Source: Phytobacter diazotrophicus
Lineage (GTDB): Bacteria; Pseudomonadota; Gammaproteobacteria; Enterobacterales; Enterobacteriaceae
Length of the DNA: 64,000 nt
Direction: 5' to 3'
NCBI GenBank assembly: GCA_004346725.1
Contig: SMDE01000006.1
Coordinates: 124,001 to 188,000 of the forward strand
Both the position numbers and the translations under genes were made by a program. This document shows, piece after piece, positions 13,901-20,409 of this stretch. The notes under the pieces were generated by a model, which worked only from the letters and a program-made list of their open reading frames with translations, did not search any database and was not told where the DNA came from. The stretch's first letter is position 1. Every line of letters begins with the position of its first letter.

Positions 13901-16352
13901 TAAATATGATCTCAATGAAAAAATAGACTATAGTTGGTTACATAAAATTAGAACCATAGAGATGGACACCAAAAAACTTTATTTGTTGCTTTCATCTATT
14001 ATAGATGGTGAAATATTTAGAGGGACTATTGATAAGAAATCCATTTTTAAAACATATCATACTCTTTTACTTGTTTTTCTTTCAGATAAATTGCCTGATT
14101 TAGAAATAAAAAAAATTGACGAATTGCTTAAAGATATAAAGAGTAAATCAAACTTCTATGAGTGGATAATTGATAGAGATAAAACAGAATTCCTTCCTGG
14201 GGTAAGAGAATGGTTCGATAATAACATCATTTTCAATAATACGATCATCCTAAAAAGAGGAGATCAAGTTCTTATTAGAAAACCTCATGAACTTTTTTCT
14301 GTATCCAATCTTAATTATATTAGTGAGGATGGGTACAGTGAACTCATTGAAGATTATAATATTAATTCTCTTAACAGCGTAAAGAATCTTATATCCAATA
14401 TGGATCTAAAGCATTTCATAGAGTTTCTTGTATTTGAACTGTCTAAGACCAATGTAAGTGGCTTTCCAAACATTTTTTCAAATGCTAGACTTCTCAAAGA
14501 TAACTCCTTAGAGCCATTTTCATTAGAGCTTTACTCTCCACGTAATTTTATTTTTGAAGAGAGTAATAAATCAGTTTCAATAAAAGAATACTCTAAGAAT
14601 AGTTTTGTGAATTTAATGTTTACTAAGTATGCAGAGGCAACCAGTACGCCCTCTATAGATATTTACGAAAAATACATATCTAAGCTTCCTGAAGATATTG
14701 AAGTTGATAAGTTTCTGAAATACCTTTCTCTACAATTTAAAAATTTCGATGAGATTGATGATGCAAATTCAACCGCATTGATAGACTTGTCAGTCGCTTC
14801 GGCTTTCTACAGTTGCCTCGAAGAAAATAACACCCCATTATCTTGTTTTGATAGATTTACGGAATTTTATATTCCAAGTGATTTCCTCGATACTGAATAT
14901 GATCTCCACGTTTTTTCAGTTAATAACATGATGAATATTAGTGATGGCAGCCCTGGTGATTTAATTGAATCAATACTGCATTCGATTAAGCTGACAAAGA
15001 CGGAGGCATACCCATATTTGATGTTGAATATTGAAGATGGCATTAATGATTATTTCAAATCAATATCACGCATAATACAAAAGGAAGATAACTCTTGTCC
15101 TGTTGAAATATCTTCATTCGCCAAGTGCCAAATAAAATTAAACCAAATAAGAAATACCCTCCAACTTAGCAACAGTAAAAGATTTAATTACTCTAATGTT
15201 AAAATCATTAATAATGTAACTGGGGAAATTGATGACTTATCACTAGATAATACACACTATATTAATTCAGCTACACACAACTATCAAAGTGAATACAACG
15301 GAGTTCTGTATTTAATCGCGATTCCAAGCTCTTTATCTAAAGCATTTGATTACATAGATAGTAAATTTAAATCCTTGACAATATATAAATCCATGTCATA
15401 CCTTCCATATCAAATTTGCAAATCCCAAATTACCAGCCTTGATCGTTTTGAAGATGCATTAAATGTTGTTCAAAACCACCAGTCAATCCCATACAAAAAC
15501 GCCCAAGATATTTTAGTTCAATGGCTATCAATGTTTCCTGAAAGATTCCGTGATATTTTTGTATTAATCATTGCATCTCATCAATATATGACGTCAGAAG
15601 AAATAAAAAAATTCTGTACATTAGTGCTTAATCGTATTAAAAATAAAGAAAACACGATGATGATAAAGTGCGTTAACGATTACAATGGCACTATTAGATG
15701 CTTCCACACTAATGAAGAATTGAGCCGAACACTTGCTTCTTTAGACCCGAATTTAATAGATGACAATAATGCTAATGATGTTTGCATAGTTGCTGATGTA
15801 ATTATAAGTGGTGCACAAATATGTAAAGCCATGAACTATTATATAAATGAAATTGGTACAAATGAATGCTATTATAACTTGATAGATGAAAATGGAATAC
15901 ATCTTAAAACGAAATTCGATAAAGTCAGAACAATAAATATATGTTGCATCTTATATACTGATGATGCAATTATAAAAATCCGTGAAACATTAGAATCAAT
16001 AATGCCAAATCTCTTAAGTGTTAACGTTATAAATGGAAGATCTATTAACGGAGATGCTTTCTTTGGAACTACTAAGGAAATTGGTAATACCGATAAACTT
16101 CGTATTTTATCAGTACTTAGTAATGAAGAGGAATGCAGAGTAATATACAATATATTGAAATGCCCAACGGTCACAAACAGGGAGTTTCGTAAGCGTTATG
16201 TTATGGAACCTGATGATATAAATAAAATTAATTTAGTGGCAAGATTTAAATCACTACCCAAAAAGTGTTTTCCGTTCCTATACTTTAGTATTAAAACGAA
16301 TAATGATCTACACCCTATGGTTAGGGTATTAGAAACAAAAGATAACTACTAA
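10983..16352 (+). CDS. Primase (AEP) - reverse transcriptase - phosphoribosyltransferase-like fusion, candidate defence protein
   Basis: 1789 residues. (1) About 1-230: archaeo-eukaryotic primase-like domain with motif I WICYDFD (Asp73, Asp75), motif II SGNRGIHIWI (His122), motif III AIDLFP (Asp159) and GSCVKLPLSKH. This pattern resembles TOTE-type primases. (2) About 520-720: reverse transcriptase with motif A KTDVTSFY (Asp529), motif B LPQGPAYARFFAE (Gln593) and YVDD at 628-631; the LPQGP...FFAE text is typical of Abi/UG defence RTs rather than group II introns. (3) About 720-1590: mostly helical, unrecognised. (4) About 1599-1612: VCIVADVIISGAQ resembles the PRPP-binding loop of type I phosphoribosyltransferases, with Ala replacing the first acidic residue. 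No signal or membrane segments. ATG 10992 is better spaced from AAAGAG than 10983. GC content is very low. I believe AEP-RT fusions include the UG10/DRT7 group, from memory only. Confidence 0.88.
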   Translation: MNQMDEKTQLSLKINKLFSSDQDFHAEQQSDGRYLKKSGKVVPSRIKQMLDNDGSIAVYQRNINDNIKWICYDFDIIKSQLEENSREIATQELMSTVEKFCLFLDKKEIKYLLEYSGNRGIHIWITFQNEIPFKTGFDITTLILEHAELNYDSDYIAIDLFPHSNKITNSVGSCVKLPLSKHKKSNGYSFFLANKSELKNITRVTFLSSDVIEKQQFILDNHTSMTLDQIEKTFNVFLSHNDTSYYEARIKEVVVADFNLDSLLSHWESEPPLKKLGVSIQDGNLNNEERKLLVGILINAVSHNHKKIGEYILTEIFKRQKNYNSDITQKAINSLSSYYFPSKEQVENILKERFSRDINTIELLDSIFINVISFDQGFFDFCITDIEISRNAEMRYLIQNDEAQSRKVFNELGSIKSVEYLHHVHDFIDNFSQAEVKYYIHDRHEDDKIRNLISLECLERITTSTILKQIHHFFNLPNSSSTHGYKVRKGFKDGYIFEPWLYLWMKFLSNISSALVNEEYSDYYIIKTDVTSFYSQIDHDKLKRILLESSPITSIREKLLGLDEKSISNYKRLISICLEIAKKTVGADKGLPQGPAYARFFAELYLSDIDQKFENLLNDESIVLYQRYVDDIFIVCRSEDEAKFYLEYLTQELSHLGLTLKHSKTIVKKVKEFTPEYDKYRSQSKYSVDRISTKYLTATDEEKSYAIDEFIKLILSDTKQDDYSFIFSHLRGVQEVEPFKNNEIPNILESGVGRGSLFRNLFIHILENENVWYFLKNVDKFNSLQSEVLTSTIINIIEEGKSNHDKFKELMQAIIRKLTITKMVEEHLFLMNLLMGLDVDYKQINANSIIDLISSFPKQLKIETTENLLDYINTELNSMDDKYKFINVMYAITHANQINKTEITKLASVFYSFVSLHMNRCEFDKKDEDITESLTFTIKFHYLVSLFSLSMTNNSHELLIRMWKYCACLFNNFKYDLNEKIDYSWLHKIRTIEMDTKKLYLLLSSIIDGEIFRGTIDKKSIFKTYHTLLLVFLSDKLPDLEIKKIDELLKDIKSKSNFYEWIIDRDKTEFLPGVREWFDNNIIFNNTIILKRGDQVLIRKPHELFSVSNLNYISEDGYSELIEDYNINSLNSVKNLISNMDLKHFIEFLVFELSKTNVSGFPNIFSNARLLKDNSLEPFSLELYSPRNFIFEESNKSVSIKEYSKNSFVNLMFTKYAEATSTPSIDIYEKYISKLPEDIEVDKFLKYLSLQFKNFDEIDDANSTALIDLSVASAFYSCLEENNTPLSCFDRFTEFYIPSDFLDTEYDLHVFSVNNMMNISDGSPGDLIESILHSIKLTKTEAYPYLMLNIEDGINDYFKSISRIIQKEDNSCPVEISSFAKCQIKLNQIRNTLQLSNSKRFNYSNVKIINNVTGEIDDLSLDNTHYINSATHNYQSEYNGVLYLIAIPSSLSKAFDYIDSKFKSLTIYKSMSYLPYQICKSQITSLDRFEDALNVVQNHQSIPYKNAQDILVQWLSMFPERFRDIFVLIIASHQYMTSEEIKKFCTLVLNRIKNKENTMMIKCVNDYNGTIRCFHTNEELSRTLASLDPNLIDDNNANDVCIVADVIISGAQICKAMNYYINEIGTNECYYNLIDENGIHLKTKFDKVRTINICCILYTDDAIIKIRETLESIMPNLLSVNVINGRSINGDAFFGTTKEIGNTDKLRILSVLSNEEECRVIYNILKCPTVTNREFRKRYVMEPDDINKINLVARFKSLPKKCFPFLYFSIKTNNDLHPMVRVLETKDNY

Positions 16353-16365
16353 TATCAACTAAGGT

Positions 16366-16392
16366 GGGGGGGCGGTTTTTGCCCCCTTTTTT
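16366..16392 (+). terminator. Terminator after the primase-RT gene
   Basis: GGGGGC (16368-16373) pairs with GCCCCC (16381-16386) across a T-rich loop, followed by six T. It isolates the fusion gene from downstream genes. Confidence 0.9.
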
Positions 16393-16524
16393 ATAAGAAG
16401 TGAGCATTTTAGATCATAGATATATTGTTAATAACAAGTTGATAATTTTTACCGAAGTTAAAATTGAGATTCAGACAGGACACTAAGGGTATACCTCAAG
16501 CAGACCATCCCAGAGCAGCGGCAA

Positions 16525-16590
16525 TGCCGGTTCATTAAATGATCTTTACAACTTAAAATGAACCAAATATAATGAACCATATAAAACAGA
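16525..16590. promoter_or_regulatory. Repeats upstream of the serine recombinase, candidate res site
   Basis: AATGAACCA occurs at about 16557 and 16572 as a direct repeat, with a related inverted TTCATTAAATGATC nearby (about 16531). Small resolvases commonly bind repeated sites just upstream of their own gene. The site boundaries are not defined from sequence alone. Confidence 0.4.
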
Positions 16591-16605
16591 CCAATGGAGA
16601 TGATC

Positions 16606-17226
16606 ATGCGAGTGTATTGCTACCTGAGAGCCTCGACTGACCAACAAGACGCGACAAGAGCTAAATCTGAGCTTGAAGATTTTGCAAAGTCGAACAATTT
16701 CAGAATTTCGAAGTTCTTCATTGAAAATGAATCTGGTGCCAGCCTGCAACGTCCTGAGCTTTTCCGTTTACTTGATATAGCAGAACGGGGTGATGTTCTT
16801 TTGTGCGAGCAGATTGACCGTGTATCAAGATTGACCAATGAGGATTGGAAGAACCTTAGACGGATAATCGAGAGTAAAGGTATTAGGCTCGTTTCTCTTG
16901 ATTTACCAACGAGCCACCAGCTTTTGCACAGTACAGATGAGTTTACTCAACGTATGTTCGAAGCTTTGAATAGCATGATGTTGGATATGTTAGCCGCGAT
17001 CGCTCGTAAGGATTATGAAGATCGCCGTAGACGTCAAAAACAGGGTATTGAAAAGGCCAAGAGAGAGCGAAAGTATCGTGGTCGTCCAGTCGATGAGAGC
17101 TTGCATCGTAGAGTACAAGAACTGCTGTCTGACGGTAAAAGCTGGAGCAAAATTCAGGATTTGATTGGTTGTTCTAGAGCTACCATCGCAAAAGTGGCGA
17201 AAAATTCTGCACCGATAGAAATTTAA
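16606..17226 (+). CDS. Serine recombinase, resolvase/invertase family
   Basis: About 206 residues. The catalytic domain starts MRVYCYLRAST with nucleophile Ser in YLRAST, and contains GDVLLCEQIDRVSRLT and a long E-helix (MLDMLAAIARKDYEDRRRRQKQGIEKAK). A basic linker RKYRGRP leads to a C-terminal helix-turn-helix (SKIQDLIGCSRATIAKVAK). Length and order fit small resolvases/invertases that resolve multimers or invert segments. ATG 16606 was chosen because it starts directly at the conserved strand; GGAGATGATC precedes it. In an element that already has a tyrosine integrase, a dimer-resolution role in a replicating form is plausible. Confidence 0.92.
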   Translation: MRVYCYLRASTDQQDATRAKSELEDFAKSNNFRISKFFIENESGASLQRPELFRLLDIAERGDVLLCEQIDRVSRLTNEDWKNLRRIIESKGIRLVSLDLPTSHQLLHSTDEFTQRMFEALNSMMLDMLAAIARKDYEDRRRRQKQGIEKAKRERKYRGRPVDESLHRRVQELLSDGKSWSKIQDLIGCSRATIAKVAKNSAPIEI

Positions 17227-17439
17227 TAGATAACGGCAGATTGTATCAGTACTGCCAGATTGTGAACGGATATAGCGGTATAGGGTTAAGAAAGGGTCCT
17301 TATAGTTTTGTAGCAAGAGAATCCTCTCGATATCTATGCATGCTTTGTGATGAAAATCAATTTAAGTACAATATGTAGTATTGAATGGCTAGTGATGTAA
17401 CTATATGCTGATGTTTCCATGGAAATAGAGGGTTCGATA

Positions 17440-17667
17440 ATGGGTAAAGATCAGCATGTTGTTCCTCATGATGGAGGTTGGGCCGTCAAGGGGGCAGGAA
17501 ACAGTAAAGCGACCTCCGTTCACTCAACAAAGCAATCTGCGGTGGACGCTGCAAGAGGGATTGCTACAAATCAAAAAAGTGAGCTTGTGATCCATAACAA
17601 GGATGGCAAGATTGCGAAAAAAGATTCTCATGGCAACGATCCTTGTCCGCCAAAAGACAAGAAGTAG
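17440..17667 (+). CDS. DUF2188 family protein
   Basis: 75 residues with the DUF2188 pattern HVVPHDGGWAVKGAGNSKAT ... TKQSAVDAARGIA ... SELVIHNKDGKI. The function of the family is unknown; it is small, cytosolic and common on mobile elements. The C-terminus is Lys/Pro-rich (CPPKDKK). I used ATG 17440 after AGAGGG; an upstream Met at 17419 lacks family similarity. A terminator follows. Confidence 0.85.
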   Translation: MGKDQHVVPHDGGWAVKGAGNSKATSVHSTKQSAVDAARGIATNQKSELVIHNKDGKIAKKDSHGNDPCPPKDKK

Positions 17668-17673
17668 CCCAAG

Positions 17674-17694
17674 AGGGGCTTAATCGCCCCTTTT
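17674..17694 (+). terminator. Terminator after the DUF2188 gene
   Basis: AGGGGC (17674-17679) and GCCCCT (17686-17691) form a stem with a short loop, followed by TTT. Confidence 0.75.
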
Positions 17695-17866
17695 AAATTT
17701 TACCGAACAAGGGTTATGAGAGTGCAACACTGCTTAGTTTCGTGTGTTGATTAATATTTCATTCGACGTCGTTACTAAAGTGAAATTTATTTAATATGTT
17801 ATCTTGCTTTCTATACCGTTAGGTTATTGTATGTTTGAGCGGATATTAACCAACTAGGAAATCTCG

Positions 17867-18319
17867 ATGATAGACAATCTGTGTTATGAGTTTTTCCGAG
17901 AGTTTGCACGCTATGAGTACTGTCTAAAAGTCACCGGTTTTCGATTTCATACCAGAGATGCGAAAGCAAACTGGGATATGTACGCTATGGCGGTTACTCA
18001 TGTCTTTGAGTCACCCCAAGATCCTGAGCTTAAAGCTGCAATCGAATATTTTTTAAATTTCCCTCCCAAAAAGCAGGTTGTTAATGATGGTGTGCTTGCA
18101 TGGGATCAGACTCCCATTGAAGAGAAAATCATCGCAAAAAAAATTTTAATCCTGATACGTCGTGTAAGGAACAACCTCTTTCATGGCGGTAAATTCAACG
18201 GTGAATGGTTTGAACCTGAACGCAGTGAGGCATTAATGCGGAATGCACTTATTATTTTAAGAGCTTGCGGGGAAAGTCATCATGAAGTAAGCAAAGCATA
18301 TGGCGGCATAGCCTGTTAA
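17867..18319 (+). CDS. HEPN-like hypothetical protein
   Basis: 150 residues, all-helical by composition. Residues Arg101 to His106 read RNNLFH, the R-x4-H signature of HEPN domains, in the context RRVRNNLFHGGKF, which resembles HEPN proteins of toxin and defence systems that act as RNases. It has no signal peptide. It is the last gene before the right end of the element. No obvious nucleotidyltransferase (MNT) antitoxin partner lies next to it, so it may act alone or be non-catalytic. Specific family not assigned. Confidence 0.7.
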   Translation: MIDNLCYEFFREFARYEYCLKVTGFRFHTRDAKANWDMYAMAVTHVFESPQDPELKAAIEYFLNFPPKKQVVNDGVLAWDQTPIEEKIIAKKILILIRRVRNNLFHGGKFNGEWFEPERSEALMRNALIILRACGESHHEVSKAYGGIAC

Positions 18320-18481
18320 AGATGTCTTTGAGCCATCCGCTTCTTACTCTTTCATCCAATTCAAGATTTAGCATTCGCTTAACGCATATCAGATAAATGT
18401 AGACTCCCATTGCTTTACATAGGCTACTGTCATGCTTGTGCTCAATGTAAATCTTATGGCTCTCATCCTACTTCCCCCGGC
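18320..18481. other. Gene-free stretch before the right arm
   Basis: No gene, terminator or repeat was recognised between the HEPN-like gene and the right att arm. Confidence 0.5.
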
Positions 18482-18596
18482 ACGTTACCTTGCAAGATTT
18501 TGTGCTGGACGGTACTATCGAGAGTGGTACAGTACTGTTGTAGTACTACCACTATAACCAATTGATTAACCAACACAATTTAGTACTAATGGCTGA
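18482..18596 (+). repeat. Right att arm (P)
   Basis: 115 bp identical to the reverse complement of 5119-5233. It carries the palindromes ACAGTACTGT and GTAGTACTAC next to the core and five GTAC sites. Confidence 0.9.
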
Positions 18597-18621
18597 TGGC
18601 AGGGCCCCCACCCATTTCTGG
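18597..18621 (+). repeat. attR core, right 25-bp direct repeat
   Basis: Identical to 3753-3777. It carries a 17-nt fragment of the ffs 3' end, so an intact ffs is restored on excision. Chromosomal sequence resumes at 18622. Confidence 0.93.
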
Positions 18622-18692
18622 TATCTTCTTTTATCTTGCCCTCTGTACGCTTTCTGCTTTATGGTCAATTTACCGCCGCTTATGCAGAAAGG

Positions 18693-19244
18693 ATGCCTGT
18701 GACCACACCGCAACTCATCACCGAACGATTACTCCTTCAGCCGCTGGTTTCCGCCGATGCGGAACAAATTCAACGTGTTTTCCCTCGTTGGGAGATTGTG
18801 CGTTACCTGATTGGCACGATCCCCTGGCCTTATCCGGACGATGGCGCTGCCCAGTATGTTAATCATGTCGCTTTGCCAGCGGCAGAAGCGGGAAAGGGCT
18901 GGTACTGGACGATTCGGCGTAAAGCCGAGCCAATGCAACTGATTGGCGTTATATGTCTGATGGACCTGCCCGATAATAATCGCGGATTCTGGCTGGTGCC
19001 AGAGTGGCAGGGGCAGGGCCTGATGTCAGAAGCCAGTGATGCGGTGACGCGCTACTGGTTTGAGGAATTAGATAAAGAGGTGCTACGTGCGCCAAAGGCT
19101 GCCGTGAACACACGGTCAGTTAATTTTTCGCAGCGTAGCGGTATGCGTCTGGTCCGTCGCGAAAAAGCACACTATGTGGCGGGTGAACTGGATTCCGAAC
19201 TTTGGGAAATCACCCGCGAGGCGTGGCGGGATTTACAACGCTAA
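18693..19244 (+). CDS. GNAT N-acetyltransferase, RimJ/RimL type
   Basis: 183 residues. It starts TPQLITERLLLQPLVSADAE, the RimJ/RimL-type opening, and has the acetyl-CoA loop region WLVPEWQGQGLMSEASDAV (Q/R-x-x-G-x-G/A pattern present as QGQGLM). Substrate unknown. ATG 18693 is preceded by AGAAAGG. It is the first gene right of the element, so before insertion it would have lain directly downstream of ffs. It is absent from the E. coli K-12 locus as I recall it. Confidence 0.88.
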   Translation: MPVTTPQLITERLLLQPLVSADAEQIQRVFPRWEIVRYLIGTIPWPYPDDGAAQYVNHVALPAAEAGKGWYWTIRRKAEPMQLIGVICLMDLPDNNRGFWLVPEWQGQGLMSEASDAVTRYWFEELDKEVLRAPKAAVNTRSVNFSQRSGMRLVRREKAHYVAGELDSELWEITREAWRDLQR

Positions 19245-19694
19245 CTCAGCGGTTGCCTCCGGTAACGGTGCTGCGCGATTTTTGAATTTCCATGGTGTTG
19301 CCTGCGGAAGAAACCAACGCCGTTTTATTAGCGTAGAGATCCATATCCTGCATCTCTTTTTGCTAAGTGATAATTAGCGGTTAAGGTTCTTCTTATTCGC
19401 ATTATGCTAGTGCTGGCGAAGGGCAAGTAAAGCAATTTGCTGACTCGTTACACCAACGCTACCTCGAAAAAACACGCCACCGTCACCCCTTTCCGTAGCT
19501 GCCGTTACCCATTCCCAGCCATTAATAATGCATTGTCATATATTTGAAATATTACTTTCACTTAAATGTCATAAAACAAGGTTAAAATATTTGTGGATAT
19601 TTTTAATTTGTCATAAGCTTTTAATATAACTCTGGATCAGTATGTTAACTTCGTGTATTAATACTTTGCTAACTTCACACGGGAAGGGATAATC
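19245..19694. other. Gene-free region, AT-rich in its second half
   Basis: 450 bp without a credible gene. The part from about 19530 is AT-rich and contains three TGTCATA words (about 19534, 19568, 19610), one as ATGTCATAAAACAAGG, reminiscent of degenerate PhoB-box halves. It probably holds the promoter for the pair at 19695. Confidence 0.4.
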
Positions 19695-19946
19695 ATGACC
19701 AGTGCGGTATTGAACGTCAAAATTGATCAGACGTTAAAAGAAAAGCTCCGTCATTACGCAGAAGAAAATAATGAGAACCTCAGTACGGCGACTGAAAAAC
19801 TGCTGCTGTTGGCGTTTCAGTCAGTTGAGCAGGGCGGAGTATCGGAAGAGGATATCGATAACCAACACCTTGAAGAAGAAAGTACTGCTCCATTAAATCC
19901 AAAAGAGATCAAGGCATTACGTAAACTTCTGAAGAAGAAAAAATGA
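19695..19946 (+). CDS. Ribbon-helix-helix-like small protein
   Basis: 83 residues. The N-terminus (SAVLNVKIDQTLKEKLRHYA, then EENNENLSTATEKLLLLAF) fits a ribbon-helix-helix DNA-binding fold, followed by an acidic linker and a Lys-rich end (LRKLLKKKK). Such proteins are often antitoxins or autoregulators. The next gene overlaps it by 4 bp (ATGA), which implies coupled expression. Ribosome site GGGAAGGG at 19681-19688. The specific family is not recognised. Confidence 0.7.
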   Translation: MTSAVLNVKIDQTLKEKLRHYAEENNENLSTATEKLLLLAFQSVEQGGVSEEDIDNQHLEEESTAPLNPKEIKALRKLLKKKK

Positions 19947-20161
19947 ACCAACAACTGCTCTCAACGGCCAGCAATTATTGCGAGGCCTGTGACCTGTTAC
20001 GATCAGGTTTTGTTAAACATGTTCGTCTGAACTGGAATATTGGTAGCGATGAGTTCTTTCGCATCGCTACCGACTGGTGTGATGCTGGCGCAAAAATAAA
20101 AAAAGAAGGCGATAGTTTCGTTATTTCTATTAAAGGGTTTCCTATTCCGCGTCAGCAGTAA
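19943..20161 (+). CDS. Hypothetical 72-residue partner of the RHH gene
   Basis: Overlaps the preceding gene by ATGA. The sequence contains a CEACDLL helix and VRLNWNIGSDEFFRIATDW; no toxin active site that I know is visible. Coupling to an RHH gene makes a toxin-antitoxin or small regulatory pair possible, but it is not shown. No signal peptide or membrane segment. Confidence 0.65.
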   Translation: MNQQLLSTASNYCEACDLLRSGFVKHVRLNWNIGSDEFFRIATDWCDAGAKIKKEGDSFVISIKGFPIPRQQ

Positions 20162-20166
20162 TTGTA

Positions 20167-20184
20167 TTGTCATGAAACTGTCAT
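20167..20184 (+). promoter_or_regulatory. PhoB-box-like direct repeat
   Basis: TTGTCATGAAACTGTCAT matches the PhoB box pattern (CTGTCAT, 4 A/T-rich bases, CTGTCAT) with one mismatch in the first half. It lies just after the 72-residue gene and 226 bp before lacI, so the regulated transcript is not obvious. Confidence 0.4.
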
Positions 20185-20409
20185 TTAAATTGCACTCAGT
20201 TTTGTGATGATGATACAAAATATAATTCAGTTGTAACCATCTCATCATCACGGACGATGTTTACGACGGGCCAGTCTGGCTCGTCGACATTTCTTATCCC
20301 CGCTTTGTTTGCCTGACGCGTATAGCTTTGCTGGCATTTCTTACACCTGCATAACAGTTGCTGACGTAATCGGGTACACTGACGCGAAATCCGTCGCCAG
20401 ATGAGTGCC

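Larger units (their letters stand above)
3753..18621. mobile_element. 14.8-kb integrative element at the 3' end of ffs
   Basis: Bounded by 25-bp direct repeats (core starting TGGCAGGGCCCCCACCC) at 3753-3777 and 18597-18621; 17 of the 25 bases are the 3' end of ffs. Contents: tyrosine integrase, an internal inverted attP copy, a helicase-like protein, CI-like repressor and Ner-like regulator, two envelope proteins, a decayed EAL fragment, a primase-reverse transcriptase-PRTase fusion, a serine resolvase, a DUF2188 protein and a HEPN-like protein. It is AT-rich relative to its flanks and interrupts the usual ffs-ybaA neighbourhood. No phage structural genes, conjugation genes or transposases were seen, so it is a satellite-, plasmid- or island-like element. 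Confidence 0.93.

Noticed and set aside
10983-16352. Group II intron maturase or retron as the identity of the RT
   Set aside because: There is no maturase/HNH domain, no intron 5'/3' ends and no msr-msd-like inverted repeat; the LPQGP...FFAE text and primase fusion point to the Abi/UG class.
3753-18621. CRISPR array, tRNA genes or insertion sequences inside the element
   Set aside because: No regularly spaced repeats, no cloverleaf sequences, and no transposase motifs were seen; the only repeats are the att arms and core.
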